Shown in pieces: positions 25,776 through 34,048 of a stretch of 35,439 bases of DNA. The stretch covers positions 1-35,439 of the forward strand of contig NZ_VFUA01000067.1 of NCBI RefSeq assembly GCF_006440735.1, written 5' to 3'. Each line of letters opens with the position of its first letter. Position 1 is the first letter of the stretch. The position numbers were made by a program, and so were the translations under genes. The notes under the pieces are model-generated. The model was not told where the DNA came from and did not search any database. It saw nothing but the letters and a program-made list of their open reading frames with translations. Origin of the DNA: Mesorhizobium sp. B2-7-1. GTDB lineage: Bacteria; Pseudomonadota; Alphaproteobacteria; Rhizobiales; Rhizobiaceae.

Positions 25776-27162
25776 GGTACGCCTTCGCCGCCGTCGCCTC
25801 GATCAGGCCGGCGCGTCCGTTGGTGCGCCCGAGACCGGAGTTCTTGATGCCACCCCACGGCAGATAGAGGTCGGCATGGTCGCAACGGTTGAGATAGACC
25901 GTGCCGGCCTCGACCTCGTCGAGCAAGGTCACGCCGCGCTCGACATCGCGCGTCCAGATCGAGGCGCTGAGGCCATAGTCGCTGTCGTTCATCAGCCGGA
26001 TCGCCTCGTCGTCACCGCTCACTGCCTGGACGCAGGCCACCGGCCCGAACAGCTCGTCGCGCATGATCTGCATGGTATGATCCACGCCGGTCAGCACTTC
26101 AGGCGCGACATAGGCGGTCCCGAGCTTTGCCGCCTTGAGCGTACCATCCTGCGGCATCAGCCGCTTCGCCCCTGCCCGCACCGCGCTTTCGGTAAGGCCG
26201 CGAATGGTGTCCGCGGCAACCGCGCGCACCACCGGACCGACCATCGGCCTTTCGCCGATCGGGTGGCCGATGGACCATTTCGCCGTCTCGGCGACCAGCG
26301 CCTCGACGAAACGATCATGGATCGAGCGGTCGACATAGATGCGCTCGACCGAGCAGCAGGACTGGCCGGCATTGGAATAGCTGCCCTCGGCGATCAGCAG
26401 AACCGCCGCTTCGAGGTCGGCATCTGCACGCATATAGGTCGGATCCTTGCCGCCGAGCTCCAGATGCACCTGGGTGAAGGTGCCGGCCGCCGCCGCATGC
26501 ACGCGCCGGCCGCCATTGACCGAGCCGATGAAATTGACGGCGTTGAAGACGCTCGACGCGATCAGCCGCTCGGCGTCCGCATGGTCGAGATGCAAGCTCT
26601 GGAAGACGCCTTCCGGTCCGCCGGCGGCGCGAAAAGCCTCCTCGGCGAGCTCGGCGATCAGCGGGGTCTGCGGCGAATGCTTGAAGATCACCACATTGCC
26701 CGCGGCAAGCGGCGACGTGACCAGATAGCCGAGCATGGCGGTCGGGTAGTTCCAGGCGCAGATCGACAGATGCAGGCCGCCGGCCACCGGCCTGGCGTAG
26801 CGGCGGATGTTTTCATCCGAAGGGTAAGCCATGTCGGCCAGCGTCTCGGGGGCGGCGCCTGCAAGCAGCTCGCCGATCAGCGCCAGGCGCGGCGTCTCGT
26901 CGGCCTGCCATAGCGGCCTGCCGATCTGCCATGCCACCGCCTCGGCCAGCGGGGCGGCGCGCGCCTTCATCTCCTCGCCGAAGCGCAGAAGGATCGCCAG
27001 GCGCTCGGCCAGCGGCATGCGCCGCCAGCCCGGCAGCGCCGCGCGGGCCCGGGCAACAGTCGCCTCGATCGTCGGGCCGTCCGCATAGCTGCGCGTGGCG
27101 TAGATCGTGCCGTCGACAGGAGAGGTCACCGAAAATGTCCGCGTGCCGGAATGCAGGTTCAT
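25753..27162 (-). CDS. aldehyde dehydrogenase family protein
   Basis: A 469-residue NAD(P)-dependent aldehyde dehydrogenase (PF00171). Catalytic residues are Asn138 (WNYP), Glu235 (HLELGGKD) and Cys269 (NAGQSC). EVLTGVDHTMQIMRDELFGPV near the C-terminal third is typical of succinate-semialdehyde-like dehydrogenases. It oxidises an aldehyde to a carboxylate; the substrate is unknown. The ATG at 27162 is chosen over a GTG at 27177; GGTGGA lies ten bases before it. It is first in the operon with the amidohydrolase and regulator and is divergent from the SDR gene. Confidence 0.9.
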   Translation of the reverse strand: MNLHSGTRTFSVTSPVDGTIYATRSYADGPTIEATVARARAALPGWRRMPLAERLAILLRFGEEMKARAAPLAEAVAWQIGRPLWQADETPRLALIGELLAGAAPETLADMAYPSDENIRRYARPVAGGLHLSICAWNYPTAMLGYLVTSPLAAGNVVIFKHSPQTPLIAELAEEAFRAAGGPEGVFQSLHLDHADAERLIASSVFNAVNFIGSVNGGRRVHAAAAGTFTQVHLELGGKDPTYMRADADLEAAVLLIAEGSYSNAGQSCCSVERIYVDRSIHDRFVEALVAETAKWSIGHPIGERPMVGPVVRAVAADTIRGLTESAVRAGAKRLMPQDGTLKAAKLGTAYVAPEVLTGVDHTMQIMRDELFGPVACVQAVSGDDEAIRLMNDSDYGLSASIWTRDVERGVTLLDEVEAGTVYLNRCDHADLYLPWGGIKNSGLGRTNGRAGLIEATAAKAYHVRSVIA

Positions 27163-27201
27163 GGTCTTGGAATCCACCCATAGGAAGCTGTCGATCGCGG
27201 C

Positions 27202-27229
27202 ACGATATCGCGATTTTCCATTTTGGCAA
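27202..27229 (-). promoter_or_regulatory. probable promoter of the aldehyde dehydrogenase operon
   Basis: On the minus strand TTGCCA (27224-27229, five of six to consensus) and TATCGT (27202-27207, four of six) are 16 bases apart. The -35 box lies inside the second palindrome, so a protein bound there would block this promoter. Confidence 0.45.
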
Positions 27230-27230
27230 A
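27214..27230. promoter_or_regulatory. proposed operator, 17-bp palindrome (site 2)
   Basis: TTTTCCATTTTGGCAAA is a dyad (TTTTCCA, three bases, TGGCAAA) with one mismatched pair, nearly the same as site 1 at 24232. It lies between the divergent aldehyde dehydrogenase and SDR genes. Consensus of the two sites would be the perfect palindrome TTTTCCA-N3-TGGAAAA. Confidence 0.65.
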
Positions 27231-27246
27231 TTTTTTCGAATACGGC

Positions 27247-27275
27247 TTGATGGTTTTTTTGTCCGCCCCTATTGT
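27247..27275 (+). promoter_or_regulatory. probable promoter of the divergent SDR gene
   Basis: TTGATG (27247-27252) and TATTGT (27270-27275) are spaced by 17 bases and lie about 43 bases before the SDR start. The palindrome at 27214 is 16 bases upstream of the -35 box. Confidence 0.45.
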
Positions 27276-27317
27276 CCCGCTATCGCGCCTTGGCGCCAAC
27301 ACCAAGAGGGGTGACGG

Positions 27318-28076
27318 ATGGTCGTCTTTGATTTCACCGGCAGGCATGCGGTCGTGGCTGGTGCCGGCGGCGGCATGGGCGAGGCCATCGCGCTTGCGCT
27401 GCTCGATGCAGGCGCCTCCATCACCGCCATCGACGTCAAGGCGCGTCCGGCCTCGCTGGCCGGATATGACGACCGGCTGACCTTCGCCCAGGGCGATCTT
27501 ACCGACGCCGCCTTCGTCGAAGAGGTCATCGGCACTGCCGGCCGCGAGCGCGGCGGCATCGACTATCTGGCCAATGTCGCCGGCGTTCTGTGGTTCGGTC
27601 GCGACAGGTCGGCGCTCGACATGGATCTCGGCGTCTGGGATGACGTCTTCAACATCAACCTGAAATCCTTCGTGCACACGGCGCGCGCGGTCGTCCCCCA
27701 TATGCGCGCCGGCGGGCGCGGCGGCGCCATGGTGCATTTCTCGACCATCCAGTGGTATCGCGGCGACCCCAACCCGCAGGACGCCTATCAGGCCTCAAAA
27801 GCCGGCGTGTGCGCGCTGTCCAAGTCGCTAGCCATGCAGCTTGCGGGCGAGCGCATCCGTTCGAACGCGATCTGCCCCGGCATGGCGCTGACACCGTTGC
27901 AGGCGCGCTGGGACACCGAGGAGAAACGCGCCGCCGTGGCGAGTTACGCGCCTCTCGGCCGCATCGGCACGCCGCAGGACATGGCCAACGCCGCGCTCTT
28001 CCTGCTCTCTGACGCCGCGAGCTACATCACCGGCATCGAACTCGCTGTCGACGGCGGCCTCTTGATGCGGATGTGA
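27318..28076 (+). CDS. SDR family oxidoreductase of the catabolic cluster
   Basis: A 252-residue classical short-chain dehydrogenase. The cofactor motif GAGGGMG is at 15-21 (first position Gly rather than Thr), Asp39 favours NAD, NVAG is at 86-89, and the catalytic residues are Ser142, Tyr157 and Lys161 (YQASK). The C-terminus PLGRIGTPQDMANAALFLLS and ITGIELAVDGG is typical. GAGGGG precedes the ATG by six bases. It is divergent from the aldehyde dehydrogenase operon and shares its control region, so it likely supplies the alcohol-to-aldehyde step of the same pathway; that role is inferred. Confidence 0.88.
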   Translation: MVVFDFTGRHAVVAGAGGGMGEAIALALLDAGASITAIDVKARPASLAGYDDRLTFAQGDLTDAAFVEEVIGTAGRERGGIDYLANVAGVLWFGRDRSALDMDLGVWDDVFNINLKSFVHTARAVVPHMRAGGRGGAMVHFSTIQWYRGDPNPQDAYQASKAGVCALSKSLAMQLAGERIRSNAICPGMALTPLQARWDTEEKRAAVASYAPLGRIGTPQDMANAALFLLSDAASYITGIELAVDGGLLMRM

Positions 28077-28110
28077 GCGGCTGGCGACCGCCGAACGGCG
28101 GCGTCAACAC

Positions 28111-28210
28111 ATGTCTCCCGAAAGTGGGAACCGGTTTCGGGATAAAGACATGCGTAAAATCAAGAACCTAAAGCGCATGGAGCGAATCTGAAAGATCGCG
28201 ACGCGCTTTA
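28111..28210. repeat. two-hairpin palindromic repeat, copy 2
   Basis: It has an outer pair CATGTCT/AGACATG (28110-28116 and 28146-28152) around an inner CCCGAAA/TTTCGGG (28117-28123 and 28135-28141), then a linker and a second arm ending GCGCTTTA. By eye about 93 of 100 bases match, without gaps, the reverse complement of 34317-34416. Its right end overlaps the stop codon of the DUF2461 gene. Confidence 0.85.
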
Positions 28211-28900
28211 GGCCGCCACGGCCGTCCCCTGGATCGCCCTGCCCCAGTCGAGCAACGGCTTGGCGCCAAGCGTGAACCGGACGAGATCGTCGACCAGCGC
28301 CGGCGAATGGATCGTCGCCGGATCGATGTCGTGCCGGACCACGAAATGCCGGTTGCGCACCGCTTGCGCAAGATCCTCGTCGCCGACGTCCTCGAAGCCG
28401 CGCGGCGCGCGCTTGAGGCGATCCTCCGCATCAAGCTCGAGGCCCGCCTTCTTGAGTGAAGTGACCATGGCGCGGAACGCGGCCGGCTTGGTCACGATCG
28501 CCTTGCGCATGGCCTGCAGCAGCTCCGGCGCCGGCTGCCACCATGCAACGCCGGCGAAGCAACGCTCCAGTCCGATATGCACATAGAAGACGCCTTGCGA
28601 CATCTTGCTGCCGTCTGGCGACAGGATCGCCGACAGGTGCCGGTTGTAGGGCCGCTTGTCCTTGGCGAAGCGCACGTCGCGATTGATGCGGAACAGCGAT
28701 CTCTTGCGATCGCCGCGCAGACCGAGCTTCGCCGCCTCGAATCGCTCTGTGAGCGTCTCGACCAGATCGCAGAGCGGCCCATGCAGCTCACTGTCGTAAA
28801 GGTCGCGATTCTCCTGGAACCATTCGCGGCTCTGGTGGAAGTCGAGCGCCTTGAAGAAAGGGATGGCTTTAGGCCCAAAACCCTTGAACTCGCCCGTCAT
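28208..28900 (-). CDS. DUF2461 (TIGR02453) family protein
   Basis: A 230-residue soluble protein of unknown function. The family signatures are FKALDFHQSREWFQENRDLY near residues 17-36, SLFRINRDVRFAKDKRPYN (about 68-86), and YVHIGLERCFAGVAWWQPAP. The ATG at 28900 shares a base with the ligA stop (TGATG), so it is translated by coupling after ligA. A GTG at 28903 is in frame but less likely. The stop codon TAA lies in the terminal CTTTA of the adjacent palindromic repeat, so the present C-terminus may have been set by that insertion. Confidence 0.85.
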   Translation of the reverse strand: MTGEFKGFGPKAIPFFKALDFHQSREWFQENRDLYDSELHGPLCDLVETLTERFEAAKLGLRGDRKRSLFRINRDVRFAKDKRPYNRHLSAILSPDGSKMSQGVFYVHIGLERCFAGVAWWQPAPELLQAMRKAIVTKPAAFRAMVTSLKKAGLELDAEDRLKRAPRGFEDVGDEDLAQAVRNRHFVVRHDIDPATIHSPALVDDLVRFTLGAKPLLDWGRAIQGTAVAA

Positions 28901-31104
28901 CACGCCTTGCCGACCCGCTGCAGCCAGGTGTCCTCGTCGATGACTTCGACGCCGAGTTCACCGGCAAGTTTCAGTTTGGAACCCGCCCCTGGCCCGGCCA
29001 CCAGCAGATCGGTCTTGGCCGACACCGAGCCCGCCACCTTGGCGCCGAGCCGTTCTGCCATTGCCTTGGCCTCGGACCGTGTCATCTTTTCCAGCGTGCC
29101 GGTGAAGACGATGGTCTTGCCCGCAACCTCGCTATCGGCCGAAACGGTGACGATATACGACTTCGGCTTGACCTGCTCGAGCAGCCTGTCGAGCACGTCA
29201 TCGTTGCGTTCGTTGCCGAAGAAGTTGCGCAACGCATCGATGACGGTGTCACCGATGCCATTGATCGACGGGAACACGGTGTGGGGATTCTCCGCCTTTG
29301 CCGTTTCCTTGCCGATGCGAATCAGTTCCTCGATGGTCGAGAACTGGCGGGCAAGCACGGCGGCCGTCGTCTCGCCGATATGGCGGATGCCGAGCGCGAA
29401 GATGAAGCGGTCGAGCTCCGGCTCGCGCCGCGCGTCGATGGCCGCGAAGAGCTTGTCGAGGCCTTCATAGTTGCGATCCTCGACGCTGCGCACATTCTTG
29501 CGCGTCTTGCCCGAGGCTTCCTCGCGCAGCCGCGCCTGCTCCTCGCGCCGCTCGGCCAGCGCCTTGGTGACGGCTGGCCTTCGGTCCTTCAGCGTGAAGA
29601 TGTCGGCCGCTGTCTTGACCAGCCCCGAATTGAAGAAGAGGTCGATGTTTTCCGCGCCGAGGCCCTCGATATCGAGCGCGCCGCGCGACACGAAGTGGCG
29701 CAGCCTTTCCACCGCCTGCGCGGCGCAGATCAGCTCGCCGGTGCAGCGGCGGCGTGAGTCTTCCTTACCCGTCTTCTCGTTGATCTCGCGCGTCGCCGGC
29801 GAGCCGCAGACCGGGCAGGTATGCGGGAATTCATAGGGAACCGCGCCGGCCGGCCGCTTGTCGATGACGACGCTGACGATCTGCGGGATGACGTCCCCTG
29901 CCCGCTGGATCACCACCGTGTCGCCTATCCGCACGTCGATGCCGTCGCGGATCGGCTGGCCGTTGCTGTCGAAGCCTTTGATATAGTCTTCATTGTGCAG
30001 CGTGACGTTTTCGACCACCACGCCGCCGACCGTGACCGGCGCCAGCCGCGCCACCGGCGCCAGCGTGCCGGTGCGGCCGACCTGGATGTCGATCTTCTCG
30101 ACCGTCGTCATCGCCTGCTCGGCCGGGAATTTGTGGGCGACGGCCCAGCGCGGCTCGCCGGTCACGAAACCCCATCGGCGCTGCAGCTCGAGCTGGTCGA
30201 CCTTGTAGACGACGCCGTCGATGTCGTAGCCGAGCGAGGAACGCCGTTCCTCGATCTGGTGATACTGCGCGATCAGGTCCTCGATCGACTTCGCCCGCAC
30301 CATCAGCGGGCTGACCTTGAACCCCCACTCGCCGAATTTCTGCACCGCCTCGAACTGCGTCGGCGCGGGGTCCGCCGTCGTGTAGCCCCAGGCATAGGCG
30401 AAGAATTTGAGGTTGCGGCTGGCGGTGACCGACGGGTCCTTCTGGCGCAGCGACCCTGCCGCCGTGTTGCGCGGATTGACGTAGTCCTGGCCGCCGACCG
30501 CCGCCGAACGCTGCTTCAGGGCCTCGAATTCGGCGTAGGTCATGTAGACCTCGCCGCGGATTTCGATCGTCTCCGGCCAGCCCGACCCCCTCAGCGCCTT
30601 CGGAATGTCGGCAATCGTCTTCAGATTGGCGGTGATGTCCTCGCCGACAGCGCCGTCACCGCGCGTCGCGCCCTGCACGAACACACCGTTCTCGTAGCGC
30701 AGCGAGGCCGACAGGCCGTCGATCTTCGGCTCGGCGGTGAAGGCGATGTCGAGGTCCTTGTCACGGTCGAAGAAACGCCGGCCGCGTTCGATGAAATCGG
30801 CGACGTCCTGGTCGGTATAGGCCTTGGCGAGGCTGAGCATCGGCACGGCGTGGCGCACCTTGGCAAAACCTTCCGCCGGCGCGGCGCCAACCCTGAGCGA
30901 CGGCGAATCCTCACGCACCAGCCCCGGGAACTGCTCCTCGATGGCAAGATTGCGCCGCCGCAGCGCGTCATATTCGGCATCGGTGATGGTCGGCGCGTCT
31001 TCCGTGTGATAGCGCCGGTCGTGCTCAGCAATCTCGGCCGCCAGCCGCTTCAGCTCATCAGCTGCTTCGCTTTCGCTCAGCGATTCGACTGGTTTTTCCG
31101 ACAT
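28900..31104 (-). CDS. ligA: NAD-dependent DNA ligase LigA
   Basis: A 734-residue NAD-dependent DNA ligase that seals nicks in replication and repair. In order: an Ia domain with the RRYHTEDAPTITDAEYD motif that binds NMN; the adenylation domain with the nucleophile Lys127 (EPKIDG); an OB fold; a four-Cys zinc finger opening CPVCG; helix-hairpin-helix repeats (FALGIRHIGETTA); and a C-terminal BRCT domain (AGKTIVFTGTLEKMTRSEAK). Somewhat longer than the usual 670 residues because of an insert around residues 535-560 (ERREEQARLREEASGKTRKN) also seen in rhizobial homologues as I recall. Downstream of recN after 141 bases. Confidence 0.97.
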   Translation of the reverse strand: MSEKPVESLSESEAADELKRLAAEIAEHDRRYHTEDAPTITDAEYDALRRRNLAIEEQFPGLVREDSPSLRVGAAPAEGFAKVRHAVPMLSLAKAYTDQDVADFIERGRRFFDRDKDLDIAFTAEPKIDGLSASLRYENGVFVQGATRGDGAVGEDITANLKTIADIPKALRGSGWPETIEIRGEVYMTYAEFEALKQRSAAVGGQDYVNPRNTAAGSLRQKDPSVTASRNLKFFAYAWGYTTADPAPTQFEAVQKFGEWGFKVSPLMVRAKSIEDLIAQYHQIEERRSSLGYDIDGVVYKVDQLELQRRWGFVTGEPRWAVAHKFPAEQAMTTVEKIDIQVGRTGTLAPVARLAPVTVGGVVVENVTLHNEDYIKGFDSNGQPIRDGIDVRIGDTVVIQRAGDVIPQIVSVVIDKRPAGAVPYEFPHTCPVCGSPATREINEKTGKEDSRRRCTGELICAAQAVERLRHFVSRGALDIEGLGAENIDLFFNSGLVKTAADIFTLKDRRPAVTKALAERREEQARLREEASGKTRKNVRSVEDRNYEGLDKLFAAIDARREPELDRFIFALGIRHIGETTAAVLARQFSTIEELIRIGKETAKAENPHTVFPSINGIGDTVIDALRNFFGNERNDDVLDRLLEQVKPKSYIVTVSADSEVAGKTIVFTGTLEKMTRSEAKAMAERLGAKVAGSVSAKTDLLVAGPGAGSKLKLAGELGVEVIDEDTWLQRVGKA

Positions 31105-31245
31105 GCTGCGCGATCCTCAAAGTGTGGCAGGCCACTATAAATCAGGATTCGCCGACAGGGGGATGGCCTGTGGAAAAATCATTGGCCGACAGGAAGATAC
31201 AGACATCTCCTGACTCTGCTTCCGAGGGGCCAAGGGGTCGAACTT

Positions 31246-32919
31246 CTAAGCGGCGGCCGTGTTCTCGCGCAACAGTCGATCCGCCGCCGCGCGAGCTTCG
31301 TCGGTGATGGTGGCGCCGGCCAGCATGCGGGCGATCTCTTCCTGGCGCGCGGCGCGGTCCATCTCGGCGATGCCGGTGGCGACGCGGTCCTTGCCGCCGG
31401 ATTTCGAGATCAGGAAATGCGTCGCCGCGCGTGCCGCGACCTGCGGCGCATGCGTGACCGATAGCACCTGCACCCGCTTCGACAGCCGCGCCAGCCGCTG
31501 GCCGATGGCGTCGGCCACCGCGCCGCCGACACCGGTATCGATCTCGTCGAAGACCAGGGTCGGCGCCGAGCCGCGATCGGCAAGCGCCACCTTCAGCGCC
31601 AAAAGGAAGCGCGACAGCTCGCCGCCAGAGGCGACCTTCATCATCGGCCCAGGCCTGGTGCCCGGATTGGTGCGCACCCAGAATTCGACCTGGTCGATAC
31701 CTTCTTCCATGCGGCTCTCGGCATCGCTTGCGATCTCGACGATGAACTCGGCCCGCTCGAGCTTCAGCGCCGGCAATTCGGCCATCACCGCCTTGGTCAG
31801 CCCCGCCGACGCTGCATGGCGCAGCGACGACAGCTGCGCGGCGGAAATATCGTAGGCCTCGCGCCCTGCGGCGGCCTGCTTTTCCAGCGCATGCAGCCGC
31901 TCCTCGCCGGCATCGAGGTCAGCAAGATCGGCCACCATCGTGTCGCGCAGCTTCGCCAGGTCGTCGACCGGCACATTGTGCTTGCGCGACGCGGCGCGCA
32001 GCGCAAACAACCGCTCTTCCGCCTTCTCCAGACGCTGCGGATCATATTCGGTGGCGCGCAGCGCAGCTTCGACGCCGGACTGCGCCGCATCGAGCGAGAT
32101 CATCGCCTCGTCAAGCGACTTCACCACCTCGTCGAGCAGACCGGGCGCTTCGCTCGATTTGCGCTGCAACCGCCGCAACAGGCTGGCAAGCTGGGGCAAG
32201 GGCGAAGCCGGTCCCGACAGCACGTCCTGCGCGTCATGGATTTCGCCGGCGATCTTTTCGACGCGCATCATCTGCGCGCGCAAATCCGCAAGCTCCGTTT
32301 CCTCGCCCGGCGCCGGATCGAGCTTTGCGAGCTCGGCCACGGAAGCGCGCAGGTAATCGGCCTCGCGCGCCGCCGCCTCGACCTTGGCGCGATGCCGGGA
32401 AAGCTCCTGCTCGCAATTTCGCCAGTAGCGCCAAGCTTCGCCCGTGCCGCGCACGGCACCCAGATGGCCGCCGAAACTGTCCAGCAATTCGCGATGCGCG
32501 CCGGGATCGACCAGGGCACGTTCGTCATGCTGGCCGTGGATCTCGACCAGCGCCCGGCCGACCTCGCGCATCAGCGTGACGCTGGAGGGCTGATCGTTGA
32601 CGAAGACGCGGGTGCGGCCGTCTGCCGTCTGCACGCGGCGCAGGATGACGTCGCCATCGTCCTCGATCTCGTTTTCGGCGAGCAGCGCGCGAGCCGGATG
32701 ATTGCGCGGCACGTCGAACACCGCGATGACCTGGCCTTGCGCCGCGCCGTGGCGGACGAGCGAAGCATCGCCGCGCGCGCCGAGCGCCAGCGACAAGGCA
32801 TCGAGCAGGATGGATTTGCCGGCGCCGGTCTCGCCGGTCAGCACCGAAAGCCCAGGCAGGAAGTCGATGTCCAGCTTCTCGATCAGGACGATATCGCGGA
32901 TCGACAGTCTGGACAGCAT
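31246..32919 (-). CDS. recN: DNA repair protein RecN
   Basis: A 557-residue SMC-like ATPase acting in double-strand break repair. Walker A GETGAGKS is at 29-36, a central coiled coil of about 250 residues follows, then the ABC signature ASGGELSRFLLALK, Walker B TLVFDEIDTGVGG and the switch region VLSVTHAPQVAARA. The N-terminal MLSRLSIRDIVLIEKLDIDF is the standard start, which sets the ATG at 32919. It follows bamD by eight bases and is probably cotranscribed. Confidence 0.96.
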   Translation of the reverse strand: MLSRLSIRDIVLIEKLDIDFLPGLSVLTGETGAGKSILLDALSLALGARGDASLVRHGAAQGQVIAVFDVPRNHPARALLAENEIEDDGDVILRRVQTADGRTRVFVNDQPSSVTLMREVGRALVEIHGQHDERALVDPGAHRELLDSFGGHLGAVRGTGEAWRYWRNCEQELSRHRAKVEAAAREADYLRASVAELAKLDPAPGEETELADLRAQMMRVEKIAGEIHDAQDVLSGPASPLPQLASLLRRLQRKSSEAPGLLDEVVKSLDEAMISLDAAQSGVEAALRATEYDPQRLEKAEERLFALRAASRKHNVPVDDLAKLRDTMVADLADLDAGEERLHALEKQAAAGREAYDISAAQLSSLRHAASAGLTKAVMAELPALKLERAEFIVEIASDAESRMEEGIDQVEFWVRTNPGTRPGPMMKVASGGELSRFLLALKVALADRGSAPTLVFDEIDTGVGGAVADAIGQRLARLSKRVQVLSVTHAPQVAARAATHFLISKSGGKDRVATGIAEMDRAARQEEIARMLAGATITDEARAAADRLLRENTAAA

Positions 32920-32927
32920 CGCAAGCT

Positions 32928-33797
32928 TCAGGCGCCGGTGATCAGCTTCCCGGCCTTGGAGATCCATGACCCGGCATTTTCGCGCGGCTCAAGCCCGTTG
33001 CTCTGCAGGAGCTTGTAGGAATCCTTGTACCACGAGCTGTCAGGATAGTTGGTGCCGAGCACCGCTGCGGCCGTCTGCGCCTCCGAGGTCAGACCCATGG
33101 CATAGTAGGACTCGGTCAGGCGCGCGAGCGCCTCCTCGACATGGCGGGTGCTGGAATAGTTCTCGACCACGGTGCGGAAGCGCTTCACAGCGGCGATGTA
33201 TTCGCGGCGCTCGAGATAGTAGCGGCCGATCTGCATCTCCTTGCCGGCGAGCTGGTCGTTGGCGAAGCGGATCTTGTCCTTGGCGTCGCCGACATATTCG
33301 GAGTTCGGCCAGCGCGTCACCAGATCCTGCATGGTCTGGATGGTCTGGCGGGCTTCCTTCTGGTCCTGGGTGACGTCCTTGATCTGCCGGTAATAGCAGA
33401 GCCCGATGATGTACTGCGCGTAAGCCGCATCGTCGGTCGAGGGATAAAGCGTCAGATAGCGCTTCGCGGTGCCGATCGCTTCGTCGTAATTGCCGCCGCG
33501 ATAGTCGGCGAAAGCGCCCATCACCATCGATTTGCGGGCGAATTCCGAATAGGGATGCTGGCGGTCGACCGCGTCGAATTTCTTGCTCGCCTCGTCGAGG
33601 CGGCCGGCATTCATGTTGGCCAGGCCCTGGTTGTAGAGAACGTCGGCCGGTTCGGTCTGGTCGACATAGGTCGCCAGGTTGACATCCTTCTCGGAGGACA
33701 TGCAGGCCGACAACACGAGCGCGGGAGCCACCACCGACAGCGCCAGCAAAGCACGTCGACGCGGCGTTGCCGATTGACCAACTCGCGAAAAAAACAT
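32928..33797 (-). CDS. bamD: outer membrane protein assembly factor BamD
   Basis: A 289-residue lipoprotein of the BAM complex, formerly ComL. The signal peptide ends in the lipobox LSAC with the acylated Cys at residue 32. TPR-like repeats follow: ADVLYNQGLANMNAGRLDEA, then YSEFARKSMVMGAFADYRGG, and YAQYIIGLCYYRQI. It acts on the periplasmic face of the outer membrane to insert beta-barrel proteins, which include autotransporters such as the one in this window. The ATG at 33797 is chosen because it opens the lipoprotein signal. Confidence 0.95.
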   Translation of the reverse strand: MFFSRVGQSATPRRRALLALSVVAPALVLSACMSSEKDVNLATYVDQTEPADVLYNQGLANMNAGRLDEASKKFDAVDRQHPYSEFARKSMVMGAFADYRGGNYDEAIGTAKRYLTLYPSTDDAAYAQYIIGLCYYRQIKDVTQDQKEARQTIQTMQDLVTRWPNSEYVGDAKDKIRFANDQLAGKEMQIGRYYLERREYIAAVKRFRTVVENYSSTRHVEEALARLTESYYAMGLTSEAQTAAAVLGTNYPDSSWYKDSYKLLQSNGLEPRENAGSWISKAGKLITGA

Positions 33798-34048
33798 GTT
33801 TGGATTCCGCCCCTTCGGCGTCGTTTCGGTCCGGGCCGAAGCCATAAACCATTATCCCCTTGCCCGGCAACGCTATGTCCGGCCAATCGCACATTTTTGT
33901 GGCGACCGCCGCGCGCTGCAAACAAGCCGCGATTTGGCGCCCCGGTGATGCAATATTACCACACAGCCTTGCCTCACATCAAACCGGCCGGCTGCGTCTT
34001 GCCACATCAGGCGAGATATTGCCCCGTCGATCGCAAAGGAACCGTTAC

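Noticed and set aside
29821..31140. 439-codon open frame antisense to ligA
   Set aside because: LigA is unmistakable on the other strand; the antisense translation has no recognisable domain.
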